A stretch of 64,000 nt of DNA, taken from contig NZ_CP077095.1 of NCBI RefSeq assembly GCF_014268885.2, forward strand, positions 1,989,501 to 2,053,500, in the 5' to 3' direction. Position numbers and translations under genes: made by a program. The notes under the pieces are model-generated. The model was not told where the DNA came from, did no database searches, and was given only the letters and a program-made list of their open reading frames with translations. Positions 15,688-24,093 of the stretch are shown piece by piece (positions within the stretch are counted from its first letter, which is position 1; each line of letters opens with the position of its first letter). Source of the stretch: Pseudomonas xantholysinigenes (GTDB taxonomy: Bacteria; Pseudomonadota; Gammaproteobacteria; Pseudomonadales; Pseudomonadaceae).

Positions 15688-18081
15688 TCAATCTACCTTG
15701 CGATCCTCCAGCAATTCCGCCAAGGCCTGCACCAGCGCCTGTTCGCTCACCGGTTTTTGCAGCACGGTGCTGCGCGGCAGCTCCAGCCCCTGCAGCTCTG
15801 CGTAACCGGTGAGGAATATCACCGGTAGGCCGGGGAAGCGTTCGCGGGCCGCCAGGGCCAATTGCGCGCCATTGAATTCAGGCATGGCGAAGTCGGTGAG
15901 CAACAGGTCGACCTGCTCATCCAGCAAGGCCAGTGCCTGTTCGCTGCTATGCGCCTGGCGCACGTTGCAGCCATGGCGACGCAGCAGGTCGCCAATCATC
16001 TCGCGCACCAGATGGTCGTCGTCCACCAGTAACACGTGGCGATCTGCCACGCGTTGCACCAGGTTGGTGGAGGTATCCTGCTCAGGTTGTGCTTGTACTG
16101 CCTGCTGGTGGACCGCAGGCAGGTACACACTGACCTGGGTGCCACGCCCTGGCGCAGTCTCGATACGCACACCGCCACCGGATTGCTTGGCGAACCCGAA
16201 CACCTGGGCCAGCCCCAGGCCCGAGCCCTTGCCGATGTCCTTGGTGGTGAAGAACGGTTCGAACACCTTTGCCAGGACATCCTCGCTCATGCCGCATCCG
16301 GTGTCGTGAATCGACAGCACCACGTACTCGCCAGGCTCTGGATCCTCGGGGCGATGGGGGCGGGCGCTGACCCGCTGGTTGCGCGTGGCCAGTGTCAGTT
16401 GGCCGCCCTCGGGCATCGCATCGCGGGCATTGATCGCCAGGTTGAGGATGATCATCTCGGTCTGGGTCGGGTCGGTCAGCGCCTGCCAGAGCTGGCTGTC
16501 GAGCTTCAGGCGCACCGAGACATTGCCACCCAGGGTGCGCCGCAACAGTTCCTCGAGACCGGACAGGGTGTGGTTGAGGTTCAGGGCGACTGGCTCGAGC
16601 CGTTGCTTGCGCGAGAACGCCAGCAGTTGCGCGGTGAGCTTGGCACCCCGTTCCCCGGCTTCACGGATGTGCTGCAGGCGGCTGCTGGCCTTGTCCAGCG
16701 AGCCGCGTTGCAGGTCGCGCTGGAGGAAGCTGGCACCGGTGAGGATAACTGTCAGCAGGTTGTTGAAGTCGTGCGCCACACCAGCGGTGAGCTGGCCGAC
16801 GGCTTCCAGGCGCTGCATCTGCTGTAGGGCTGCCTCGATGCGTTCGCGCTCGGCGATCTGCTCGCGCAGTCGGGCGTTGGCCTCGGCCAGGTCCAGGGTT
16901 GCCTCGCGTTCGCTGGAAATATCGCGCGCGACCACATACAGCAGGGTGTCGTCCGGCACCACCACCCAGGACAGCCAGCGCTGCTGGCCGCCGGCGTGCT
17001 GGATGCGGCCGATGAAGCGGGCGCTGGTGCGGCCCAGCGACAGTGCCGCGAGTTCCGCGAGCAAGGCCTCCTGATCGGCCTCGGGCAGCAGGTGCAACAG
17101 TGACATCTGGCCCAACTGCTCGCGGGTGAAACCCAGGCTGGCTTCCCAGGCGGGGTTCAACGCGACGGGGGTGAGGTCCTTGTTCAGCACTGCCAGCAAG
17201 TCCTGGGACAGTTCCCAGGCCCGGTCACGCTCGCGGGTGCGGCGCTCGACCCGTTCGCCGAGCATCTCGTTGAGCTGTTCCAGCGCGCGGGTGGCCTGGC
17301 GTTGCTGGTGGATATCCTGGAGCACGCCGGAAAAACGCACGCATTGTCCATCGACGAACTGGGTCTGGCCACTGGACAGCAGCCAGCGCGGCTCCAGGCC
17401 GCCCGACGGGGCTATGCGGAATTCGGCCCGGTACAATCCATCGCTGTCTGGCCGCATGGCTTGCTCGACGGCATTTCGCACCTGCGGCAGGTCATCGGGA
17501 TGGATCCCGGCATAGAAGACCTCCAGGCTCATCACGGTATCGGTCGGGAGGCCGAACAAGGTCTTGCAGCGGTCATCCCATACCACCAGGTTGTCCTGTG
17601 GCCGGTAATCCCAGGTGCCCATGCCTGCCGCGTCGATGGCGATGCGGGCGCGGGCCTCGACTTCGGCCAAGGCTTCCTCGGCCCGGCGTCGGCGCTGGCG
17701 TTCCTGTACTTCTGTCATGGCCCTGCGCACGGCCTTGGGCAGTAACGGCAGGTTCTTCTTCAGCACATAGTCGGTGGCGCCAAGGCGGATCATCTCCACC
17801 GCATGTTCCTCGCCATAGATGCCGGAGAGGAAGATGAACGGCACATCCGGGGCCAGGCGCTGGGCAATGGCCAGCACCTCGGTGCCGGACGAGCCGGGCA
17901 GCACGCAGTCGCAGAGAATCAGGTCGCAGCTGGCTTCACGCAGGGCATGCTCGACCCCGACATGATCGAACACTAGCCGCGCTTGCACCTGCAACCCGCT
18001 GCGCTCCAGGCGCAGCAAGGTCAGCTCGGCATCCATCGAACTATCCTCGACCAGCAGCAACTTCAGCGCTGTGTTAGCCAT
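15688..18081 (-). CDS. Hybrid sensor histidine kinase (REC-PAS-PAS-HisKA-HATPase-REC)
   Basis: About 797 residues, soluble. An N-terminal receiver domain has D in LILCDCVLPGSSG. Two PAS segments follow (GMGTWDYRPQDNLVVWDDRC, then ALNPAWEASLGFTREQLGQM), then a coiled region, the H-box GVAHDFNNLLTVIL, an ATPase with NLAINARDAM and GSGLGLAQVFGF, and a C-terminal receiver with D in LLLTDFAMPEFNG. It is the last gene of the phytochrome operon, overlapping or abutting the small receiver gene. The ATG 18081 is chosen; a TTG at 18096 that overlaps the upstream TGA is possible. The N-terminal receiver suggests that it can accept phosphate from the bacteriophytochrome kinase, as part of a phosphorelay. 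Confidence 0.9.
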   Translation of the reverse strand: MANTALKLLLVEDSSMDAELTLLRLERSGLQVQARLVFDHVGVEHALREASCDLILCDCVLPGSSGTEVLAIAQRLAPDVPFIFLSGIYGEEHAVEMIRLGATDYVLKKNLPLLPKAVRRAMTEVQERQRRRRAEEALAEVEARARIAIDAAGMGTWDYRPQDNLVVWDDRCKTLFGLPTDTVMSLEVFYAGIHPDDLPQVRNAVEQAMRPDSDGLYRAEFRIAPSGGLEPRWLLSSGQTQFVDGQCVRFSGVLQDIHQQRQATRALEQLNEMLGERVERRTRERDRAWELSQDLLAVLNKDLTPVALNPAWEASLGFTREQLGQMSLLHLLPEADQEALLAELAALSLGRTSARFIGRIQHAGGQQRWLSWVVVPDDTLLYVVARDISSEREATLDLAEANARLREQIAERERIEAALQQMQRLEAVGQLTAGVAHDFNNLLTVILTGASFLQRDLQRGSLDKASSRLQHIREAGERGAKLTAQLLAFSRKQRLEPVALNLNHTLSGLEELLRRTLGGNVSVRLKLDSQLWQALTDPTQTEMIILNLAINARDAMPEGGQLTLATRNQRVSARPHRPEDPEPGEYVVLSIHDTGCGMSEDVLAKVFEPFFTTKDIGKGSGLGLAQVFGFAKQSGGGVRIETAPGRGTQVSVYLPAVHQQAVQAQPEQDTSTNLVQRVADRHVLLVDDDHLVREMIGDLLRRHGCNVRQAHSSEQALALLDEQVDLLLTDFAMPEFNGAQLALAARERFPGLPVIFLTGYAELQGLELPRSTVLQKPVSEQALVQALAELLEDRKVD

Positions 18082-18092
18082 TGTGGCAGCGC

Positions 18093-18554
18093 TCAATTGC
18101 TGCCGCGCCGGTTCAGGCGCAGCGAGCCGGGAGGCGGTTCGTTGAGGACTGCCCAGAACACTCCCAGGTCAGCAATCGCGGTGACGAACTCCTTGAACTC
18201 CACGGGCTTGACCACATAGGCGTTCACCCCCAGCTCATAGGCGCGCAACAAGTCGGGTTCTTCGCGCGAAGAGGTCAGCATCACCGTCGGGATGCTGCGC
18301 AGCGCGGGGGTGTCGCGTAGCTGCTTGAGTACCTCCAGGCCATTGACCTTGGGCAACTTCAGGTCCAGCAGCAACACGGCCGGGTTGCCACCGTCCCGAT
18401 TGGCATGGCTGTTGCGCCGCAGCAGGTAGTCCATTGCCTCGGCGCCGTCGCGCAGCACGATGACTTCGTTGGCCAGCTGGCTGCGCTCCAGTGCCAGGAG
18501 GGTCAACTCCAGGTCCCGGGGGTTGTCTTCGACCAGCAGGATAGGTTTGAGCAT
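18093..18554 (-). CDS. Single-domain response regulator (Rcp1/phytochrome type)
   Basis: A 153-residue stand-alone receiver of the type found next to bacterial phytochromes. The acidic pocket is VEDNPRDLEL, the phospho-acceptor Asp is in LLLDLKLPKVNG (near residue 68), T is in VMLTSSREE, and K is in YVVKPVEFKEF. There is no output domain, so it acts as a phosphate shuttle. It is 14 bases downstream of the bacteriophytochrome gene and directly upstream of the hybrid kinase. It is the most likely first phospho-acceptor of the light sensor. Confidence 0.93.
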   Translation of the reverse strand: MLKPILLVEDNPRDLELTLLALERSQLANEVIVLRDGAEAMDYLLRRNSHANRDGGNPAVLLLDLKLPKVNGLEVLKQLRDTPALRSIPTVMLTSSREEPDLLRAYELGVNAYVVKPVEFKEFVTAIADLGVFWAVLNEPPPGSLRLNRRGSN

Positions 18555-18568
18555 GTCAGGGCAGGACC

Positions 18569-20821
18569 TCAGGAATGCGCGTGATGGCGAGGAAGGGTGA
18601 AGTGGAAGCTGGCGCCGCGCCCAGGTGCGCCATCGGCCCAGACCCGGCCGTCATGGCGTTCGATGATGCGCCGCACGCTGGCCAGGCCAATACCGGTGCC
18701 TTCGAACTCCTCCATGCGGTGCAGGCGCTGGAACACGCCGAACAGTTTGTTGGCGTAGGCCATGTCGAAGCCGACGCCGTTGTCGCGCACATACACCTCG
18801 GTCTCGTCCTTGTGCTGTACCGTGCCGACCTCGATCCGCGCCGGGGTGCGGTCGCGGGTGTACTTGAGGGCATTGGACAGCAAGTTGTGCAGGGCCATGT
18901 TGATGAATGCCGGGTCGGCTATGACTTTCGGTAGCGGGGCGATGTGCCATTCGACGACGCGCCCCTGGTAGTCGGGCTCGAGCTCCACGCGGATGGTGTC
19001 GATCAGGGCGTTGAGGTCGACATCCGAGAGGCGCAGGGCCGAGCGCCCCATTTGCGAGAAGTTTAGAAGATTGTCCACCAGTGAGCCGGCAAAATGCGCT
19101 GCCTCGCTGATATGCGACAGGAAGCGCTGACCCCGCTCGCTCAGATGTGCGCCGTCGATCTCGCCAAGCAACTCGCTGTAGCCGGCGATATGCCGCAGCG
19201 GTGCGCGCAGGTCGTGGGACACGCTGTAGGAGAAGGCCTCGAGTTCTTTGTTCGAGCGCTTCAAGTCGTCGGCCAGCTGCGCCATTTCCTCGGCTTTGCG
19301 CAGGACGATGCCGAGCACCGCGCTACGCAGCTCCAGTACCGCGTCGAGGATCATCGGGTCCCACGGCGCGCTGAAACCACGCACTTCCTCCTGCCAGCGT
19401 TCGAAACTGTGGCGCGGGCCGAGGTGGCCCTGGGGGCTGACGGTCTTGGCGGGCTGCCCGGCCCAGGTGACCTGGCGTGCCTGCTCGGGGCGGAACCATA
19501 CCAGGTAGTGGGAATGGATCTGCGAAATGGCCACCGCCAGCACGCCGCCGACCTGGCTGGCGAGTTCGGGTAAATCGTCGATGTCACGCCCGACATTGTC
19601 GGTATGGAACAGCACCTCGTCGCCCTGACACGCCAGCCAATGCACCAATGCGTTGACCTGGGCTTCGGGCGGCGTGTCGCCGATCAGCTCGCAGCGCTCG
19701 GCGCTGATGATCGCGGCACCGCTGGCCGCGGTGAAGGCCAGCAGGACCTCGGGCAGCTTGAGCAGGCCCTCGCTGACGCTGTCATGGTCGGCCATCGACG
19801 CCAGCATGCGCACGATGCGTTTGCGCAGGTCGAGCAGCGTGCGGGTACGGTCATGGGATTCGCGCGATTCGATTTGCAGCGACAGGACGCTGGCCAACAG
19901 CTCGCAGGCGGTGCGGGTCTGGAAATCCACGGCGCGCGGTTGGGCGTGGTGACACGACACCAGGCCCCAGAGCCGGTCATCGACCACGATCGACAGCGAC
20001 ATGGAGGCCAGCGTGCCCATGTTGCGCATGTACTGCAGGTGCACCGGCGAGACGCTGCGCAGGGCCGCGAAACTCATGTCCAGCGGTTTGCCGGTGCGCG
20101 GGTTGAGGGCCGGGAACAACGGCGAGGGTTGATAGTGGGCGTCCTCGATCAGGCGGATACGATTGACCCGGTAGAGCTCACGCGCCTGGCGCGGGATATC
20201 CGAGGCCGGGAAGCACAAGCCCAGGTAGCTGGGATAGTCGGGGGCGGCGACTTCGGCCAGCACCGTGCCGTTGCCCTCGGCATCGAAACGGTAGGCCTTG
20301 ACCCGACCGAAGCCGGTGATGCGCTTGATCTGGTTGACCGAGTGCTGCAGCAGCTCGTCGATGCTGGAGGCCTGGTGCAGGGTGCCGACGAAGGCGCGTA
20401 CCAGCGGGTAATAGTCGCCGTGCGGCTGGGTTGTGCGGTCTCGCTGGCTGGGCTCGAATTCGAGGATCAGCACCTGGTCGTGACGATGGGCCAACACCCG
20501 CAGCATTTGGCGGGCTGGGGCGTTCTGGCGCAGGCGCGCATCGCCGATATGAAAGGGGAACACCTGTGCTTCGGGCAGGTAGGCCAGTTGCCTGCGCAGG
20601 TCGAAGCCCTCGTCGACCAGTGCCTGGAATGGAACGCCCAACAGCGCCGCGGCGGACAACCCGAGCCATTGCTCGACGTTCTCGCTGGCCTGCAGAACGT
20701 TCAGCTCGCGCTCGTCCAGCACCAGCAGGAAACCCTGCGGCTGGATACTGCCTGGGACGTGGATCGGTTCCTGCGCACAGCGCTCGATGGCGTGCTCGAG
20801 TGATGTCGGTGCGTTGCTCAA
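18569..20821 (-). CDS. bphP: Bacteriophytochrome histidine kinase
   Basis: Red/far-red photoreceptor kinase of 750 residues. PAS domain 1-120 holds the biliverdin-linking Cys at position 15 (CAQEPIHVPGSIQPQG). The GAF domain has the chromophore-pocket motifs FPASDIPRQARELY and LRSVSPVHLQYMRNMG. The PHY domain has the tongue motif GPRHSFERW. The kinase part has YSVSHDLRAPLRHI (H-box), NLLSNALKY, DNGVGFD and GTGIGLASV. The usual PHG after the Cys is PQG here. No heme oxygenase (bphO) lies next to it; biliverdin must come from an enzyme encoded elsewhere. It heads an operon with a single-domain receiver and a hybrid kinase. Confidence 0.95.
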   Translation of the reverse strand: MSNAPTSLEHAIERCAQEPIHVPGSIQPQGFLLVLDERELNVLQASENVEQWLGLSAAALLGVPFQALVDEGFDLRRQLAYLPEAQVFPFHIGDARLRQNAPARQMLRVLAHRHDQVLILEFEPSQRDRTTQPHGDYYPLVRAFVGTLHQASSIDELLQHSVNQIKRITGFGRVKAYRFDAEGNGTVLAEVAAPDYPSYLGLCFPASDIPRQARELYRVNRIRLIEDAHYQPSPLFPALNPRTGKPLDMSFAALRSVSPVHLQYMRNMGTLASMSLSIVVDDRLWGLVSCHHAQPRAVDFQTRTACELLASVLSLQIESRESHDRTRTLLDLRKRIVRMLASMADHDSVSEGLLKLPEVLLAFTAASGAAIISAERCELIGDTPPEAQVNALVHWLACQGDEVLFHTDNVGRDIDDLPELASQVGGVLAVAISQIHSHYLVWFRPEQARQVTWAGQPAKTVSPQGHLGPRHSFERWQEEVRGFSAPWDPMILDAVLELRSAVLGIVLRKAEEMAQLADDLKRSNKELEAFSYSVSHDLRAPLRHIAGYSELLGEIDGAHLSERGQRFLSHISEAAHFAGSLVDNLLNFSQMGRSALRLSDVDLNALIDTIRVELEPDYQGRVVEWHIAPLPKVIADPAFINMALHNLLSNALKYTRDRTPARIEVGTVQHKDETEVYVRDNGVGFDMAYANKLFGVFQRLHRMEEFEGTGIGLASVRRIIERHDGRVWADGAPGRGASFHFTLPRHHAHS

Positions 20822-21077
20822 GGGCGGCTCCTGTCATGGCCTGCCCTGTGCGAGGCGGACCTTCGGCACAGGACGTTGGTGCTGCACGGTATCAGAAGGC
20901 CCGGTGTTTTGCCGGGCGCTGATCATTGGAAGCGTATCTGCCGCCAGGGTTTCGTCGCGTGGCGCAGGGGTTCCCTTGTCCTTTTCATTAATGCCAAAGA
21001 AGGGTAGGACAACGCCTCCCTGGATCCAATCCCGCTGCTACGCTCTAGCGCAACCCCTCCAGACAAAGGACTCACTG
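20822..21077. other. Divergent promoter region bphP / Csu-type pilus operon
   Basis: About 255 bases between two divergent operons. It includes a GC hairpin (GCCCGG..CCGGGC at 20899-20917) without a T-run. I see no recognisable operator and no gene. AAAGGA at 21064-21069 is the ribosome site of the first pilus gene. Confidence 0.5.
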
Positions 21078-21605
21078 GTGTCGGAACGCGTAGTGGCGCT
21101 GTTGCTCGCCTTGTGGGGCTCGTCCAGCACCCTGGCGGCGGACTTTGTCGTCGATGTACAGGTTCTGGTGCAGCGTGGCTGCATGCTGGTCAACCAGCAG
21201 CGCGACGCCGGTGCCCAGGCCCTGGGCATCATCGACCTGGGCGCCGTTGCCCGTCTCGATGGCCCCGGCGCGCCGCACAGCGGGGCGCTGTTGAGCCAGC
21301 GCCCACCGCGGCTGGAATGCAATCCGGATACGCCCTACCAGGTGCGTGTCGATGGCGGCCAGCACGGCGGCGTTGGTGAACTGCGCTACCTGGCCAGCAG
21401 CGATGGTCAATCACGGCCGATTCCCTACCGCCTGTATGGCGATGCCAGCTGGCGTCAGCCGCTGGCGGTCGATGTCGCGCAAGCGGCGCGGGTCCCGGAC
21501 AGCGGCTCGGTGGAGTTGCCCCTTTATGCCAGGATCGACAAGCTGGCCTGGGTGCCTCGCGCCGGGCTGTACGCCGACCTGCTGAAAGTCACGGTCACCT
21601 GGTAG
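21078..21605 (+). CDS. Csu-type (spore coat U domain) pilus subunit 1
   Basis: About 175 residues with an N-terminal signal peptide (VVALLLALWGSSSTLAA) and one SCPU/Csu domain: two conserved cysteines (GCMLVN and LECNPDTPYQVRVDGG), the GELRYL strand and the terminal LYADLLKVTVTW donor-strand pattern. Start is GTG 21078 after AAAGGA. It is the first of seven genes with the csuA/B-A-B-C-D-E layout: secreted subunits, chaperone, usher and tip. Such archaic chaperone-usher pili serve surface attachment and biofilm formation. It differs most from the other subunits, lacking the long Gly/Thr-rich N-terminal strand. Confidence 0.85.
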   Translation: MSERVVALLLALWGSSSTLAADFVVDVQVLVQRGCMLVNQQRDAGAQALGIIDLGAVARLDGPGAPHSGALLSQRPPRLECNPDTPYQVRVDGGQHGGVGELRYLASSDGQSRPIPYRLYGDASWRQPLAVDVAQAARVPDSGSVELPLYARIDKLAWVPRAGLYADLLKVTVTW

Positions 21606-21618
21606 GAGGGCCCCGCAC

Positions 21619-22164
21619 ATGGACGCGCTGCAGCGCACCTCGATTTTGCTGCTCACCTTGGGCCCGTTGCTGTTGCCCGCGGGGGCGGCCCACGGCACCA
21701 GCACCGGCTACATCCAGGCACGCCTGGTGGTCAGTGCCGCCTGCCAGATCAGCAACGACCCGCAGCAGCCGGCCTCGCTCGGCAATCCAGGGCTGCTCGA
21801 CTTCGGTGCCCGCGGGCCAACCTGGGATCGGCCCTTGACCGGACGGGTCGACGAGGCGGGGGGCGAGGGCAGCCTGCAGATCAGTTGCACACCGCAGGTG
21901 CGCGCGTTCAGCGTGCGCATCAACGGCGGCCTCAATGGCGGCGACGGCATTCGCCGGCTGAGCAATGGCCGCGAGCTGATTGCCTACCAACTGGCCGTCG
22001 ACCCCGGTGGCAACAGTCGCTACGGCATCGGTCAGGCCCGTACCTTCACCATCAGCAGTACCCAGCAAGTACCCGTGCCCATTTACGGCGTGGTGGTGGC
22101 GCAGCCGCGCGCGCTGCCCGCCGGGCTGTATCGCGACACCCTCAGGGTGACCCTGGACTGGTAA
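21619..22164 (+). CDS. Csu-type pilus subunit 2
   Basis: A 181-residue SCPU-domain protein with signal peptide (TSILLLTLGPLLLPAGAAHG). Cysteines at ACQISND and ISCTPQVRAFSVRINGG, then YQLAVDPGG and the terminal LYRDTLRVTLDW are typical of Csu subunits. AGGAGG lies nine bases before the ATG. Thirteen bases separate it from subunit 1 and 18 from subunit 3, so the genes are co-transcribed. Presumed minor or adaptor subunit; order alone does not tell which gene makes the main rod. Confidence 0.88.
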   Translation: MDALQRTSILLLTLGPLLLPAGAAHGTSTGYIQARLVVSAACQISNDPQQPASLGNPGLLDFGARGPTWDRPLTGRVDEAGGEGSLQISCTPQVRAFSVRINGGLNGGDGIRRLSNGRELIAYQLAVDPGGNSRYGIGQARTFTISSTQQVPVPIYGVVVAQPRALPAGLYRDTLRVTLDW

Positions 22165-22182
22165 CACGCAAGGAGATTCCCG

Positions 22183-22716
22183 ATGCCCCTGCACATCACT
22201 CGCTGCATCCTCGTCGGCCTTGGCTTCGCCTTGGCGGCCCAGGCCCAGGCCGCCACTGTCACTGGCACCATCAATTCGACCCTGACCCTGACCTCGGCCT
22301 GCCAGGTCAATGGCACCGGTGGTACCTCGGGGTTGAACTTCGGTAGCCTCAACTTCGGCACCCAGGACTCGCTGTTCACCACCGCCAACGGCCAGGTGCT
22401 GGGCGGCGGCGGTGGGGCCATGAGCATTCTCTGCTCGGCCGGCACGGTGCCGACGATCAAGGTGCGTGCCGGCGCCCATGACTCGCAGTCCGCTGGGGGG
22501 ACCCGGGCCCTGGCCGATGGCGCGGGCAATTTCGTGCCCTACGATTTCTACACCGACTCCGGGCATACCCAACTACTGGCGATCGACGGCACCATCACCT
22601 TGCCGACCAGCACCGGCGTGGCGCAGACCGTCAACCTGTATGGCCAGGCGCGCGGCAAGGCCGGCTTGCCGGCCGGGGTGTATACCGACACGGTGGCGGT
22701 CGAGCTGAGCTTCTGA
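22183..22716 (+). CDS. Csu-type pilus subunit 3
   Basis: A 177-residue SCPU-domain subunit. The signal peptide ends AAQAQA; the mature start ATVTGTINSTLTLTSACQVN is a typical donor strand with the first Cys. It has a glycine-rich body, second Cys (SILCSAGTVP), YDFYTDSGHT and a terminal YTDTVAVELSF. AAGGAG stands seven bases before the ATG. This most resembles the csuA/B-like major subunit because of its donor strand and small-residue content. It is followed, with no clear ribosome site, by subunit 4. Confidence 0.88.
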   Translation: MPLHITRCILVGLGFALAAQAQAATVTGTINSTLTLTSACQVNGTGGTSGLNFGSLNFGTQDSLFTTANGQVLGGGGGAMSILCSAGTVPTIKVRAGAHDSQSAGGTRALADGAGNFVPYDFYTDSGHTQLLAIDGTITLPTSTGVAQTVNLYGQARGKAGLPAGVYTDTVAVELSF

Positions 22717-22733
22717 ACGGCATCGCGCGGCTG

Positions 22734-23216
22734 ATGGCGCTCGGCCTGTGCCTGGCACCGGCGCAGGGTGCGCAGGCCGCCACCAGCAGCACCTTCCAGG
22801 TGACGGCGCAAATCGTCGCCGGTTGCCTGGTGGTGGGCGGCGTGACGGCTTATGGCGTGCTTGACTTCGGCACCACTTCGGCACTGTCCACCGCGACCTT
22901 GAGCACTTCGCTCGGCGGCACCACGGTGACTTTCCAGTGTACCCCCGGAGTGGCCCTGAGCATGAGCCTGGACGGTGGCCAGAACAGCGCCGCCGGCACG
23001 CGCAACCTGAAACGCACGGGCGGTACCCAGTTACTGGCCTACCAGTTGTTTCGCGATGCGGCGTTCAGCCAGAGCCTGGGGATTGGCAGCAGCGTCGCGG
23101 TGAGCTACAGCGACCCAACGGCGATCAAGCTGCCGGTCTATGGCCGTACCACCCTGACCGGCACCCTGCCGGCCGGGACCTATACCGATGTGGTGCAAGT
23201 GACGGTGAGCTGGTGA
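22734..23216 (+). CDS. Csu-type pilus subunit 4
   Basis: A SCPU-domain subunit: ATSSTFQVTAQIVAGCLVVGG (donor strand and Cys 1), TFQCTPGVALSMSLDGGQN (Cys 2), LLAYQLFRDAAF and YTDVVQVTVSW. The only ATG is at 22734, but it gives a very short signal peptide lacking a basic residue. In-frame CTG at 22713, overlapping the TGA of subunit 3, would add NGIARL with an arginine and make a normal signal peptide. The true start may therefore be a rare CTG with translational coupling. Otherwise length and pattern match the family. Confidence 0.82.
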   Translation: MALGLCLAPAQGAQAATSSTFQVTAQIVAGCLVVGGVTAYGVLDFGTTSALSTATLSTSLGGTTVTFQCTPGVALSMSLDGGQNSAAGTRNLKRTGGTQLLAYQLFRDAAFSQSLGIGSSVAVSYSDPTAIKLPVYGRTTLTGTLPAGTYTDVVQVTVSW

Positions 23217-23257
23217 GGCCGCCGTCGCACACAACAAGAACCAGCAAGGAGAGGGGC

Positions 23258-24034
23258 ATGGCGGCAGGCGCGAAGTGGGCGCGGGGAATCATCGGATTGC
23301 TGTGGCTGGCCAGCGCGCCGGCATTTGCCGCCACATCGGTGCTGATCTGGCCGATCGACCCGGTGTTGGAGGCCGACCAGAAGGCCGGCGCGTTGTGGCT
23401 GGAGAACCGCGGCTCGGCGCCGACCAGCCTGCAGGTGCGGGTGTTCGCCTGGCGCCAGGGCGCATACCAGGAGCAGTTCCAGGCCCAGCGCGAGATCATC
23501 GGCAGCCCGCCGGTGGCCAATATCCCACCGGGGCAGAAGCAACTGATCCGGCTGACCCGTACGGGCAGTTCACCGGCGGGCCAGGAGCAGGCCTACCGCA
23601 TCATCATCGACGAGATCCCCTCGCCGCTGCCGGCCGATGCCGCCAGCGAAGGCCCCAAGGCGGCGATCCGCTTGCAGATGCGTTACTCGGTACCGCTGTT
23701 CGTGTACGGCGAAGGGCTATGGGGCAAGCCCGACCCCGAGGGCAAGCGCAGCGCCGAGGGCGTCGGCAAGCCGCAATTGAGCTGGCGCGCGGTGACGGTA
23801 CAGGGCAAGCCCTACGTGGAACTGCGCAACACCGGGCCGGTGCATGCGCGGCTGACCGATGTGGTGTTGCAGCAGGCCGGCCAGGACAAACCGCTGGTGG
23901 AGGGGTTGCTCGGCTATGTGCTGCCCGGTGCCAGCATGCGTTGGCCGGCACCGGCCGCGCCTGGCGCGGCCAGCGTGCTCAAGGGGCGGGTCAATGGCCA
24001 GGAGGTGGCGCAAGCCATCAGCCAAGGTCAGTGA
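23258..24034 (+). CDS. Periplasmic pilus chaperone (CsuC/PapD-like)
   Basis: A 258-residue chaperone with signal peptide (GIIGLLWLASAPAFA). The two immunoglobulin-like domains show VLIWPIDPVLEADQKAGALWLENRG (strand A1 and the start of domain 1), the conserved P-P-x-x-x-x-P-x-x-x-Q segment SPPVANIPPGQKQLIRL, YRIIIDEIP, and the domain-2 start IRLQMRYSVPLFVYG. It caps pilus subunits in the periplasm and delivers them to the usher. A weak ribosome site (AAGGAGAGG) lies before the ATG; the gene follows subunit 4 by 41 bases. Confidence 0.92.
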   Translation: MAAGAKWARGIIGLLWLASAPAFAATSVLIWPIDPVLEADQKAGALWLENRGSAPTSLQVRVFAWRQGAYQEQFQAQREIIGSPPVANIPPGQKQLIRLTRTGSSPAGQEQAYRIIIDEIPSPLPADAASEGPKAAIRLQMRYSVPLFVYGEGLWGKPDPEGKRSAEGVGKPQLSWRAVTVQGKPYVELRNTGPVHARLTDVVLQQAGQDKPLVEGLLGYVLPGASMRWPAPAAPGAASVLKGRVNGQEVAQAISQGQ

Positions 24035-24093
24035 TCCAGGCATGAACAGGTGGCAGGGGCCAGGGAGGACCCGGCAATGGTTGGAAACCGTGT

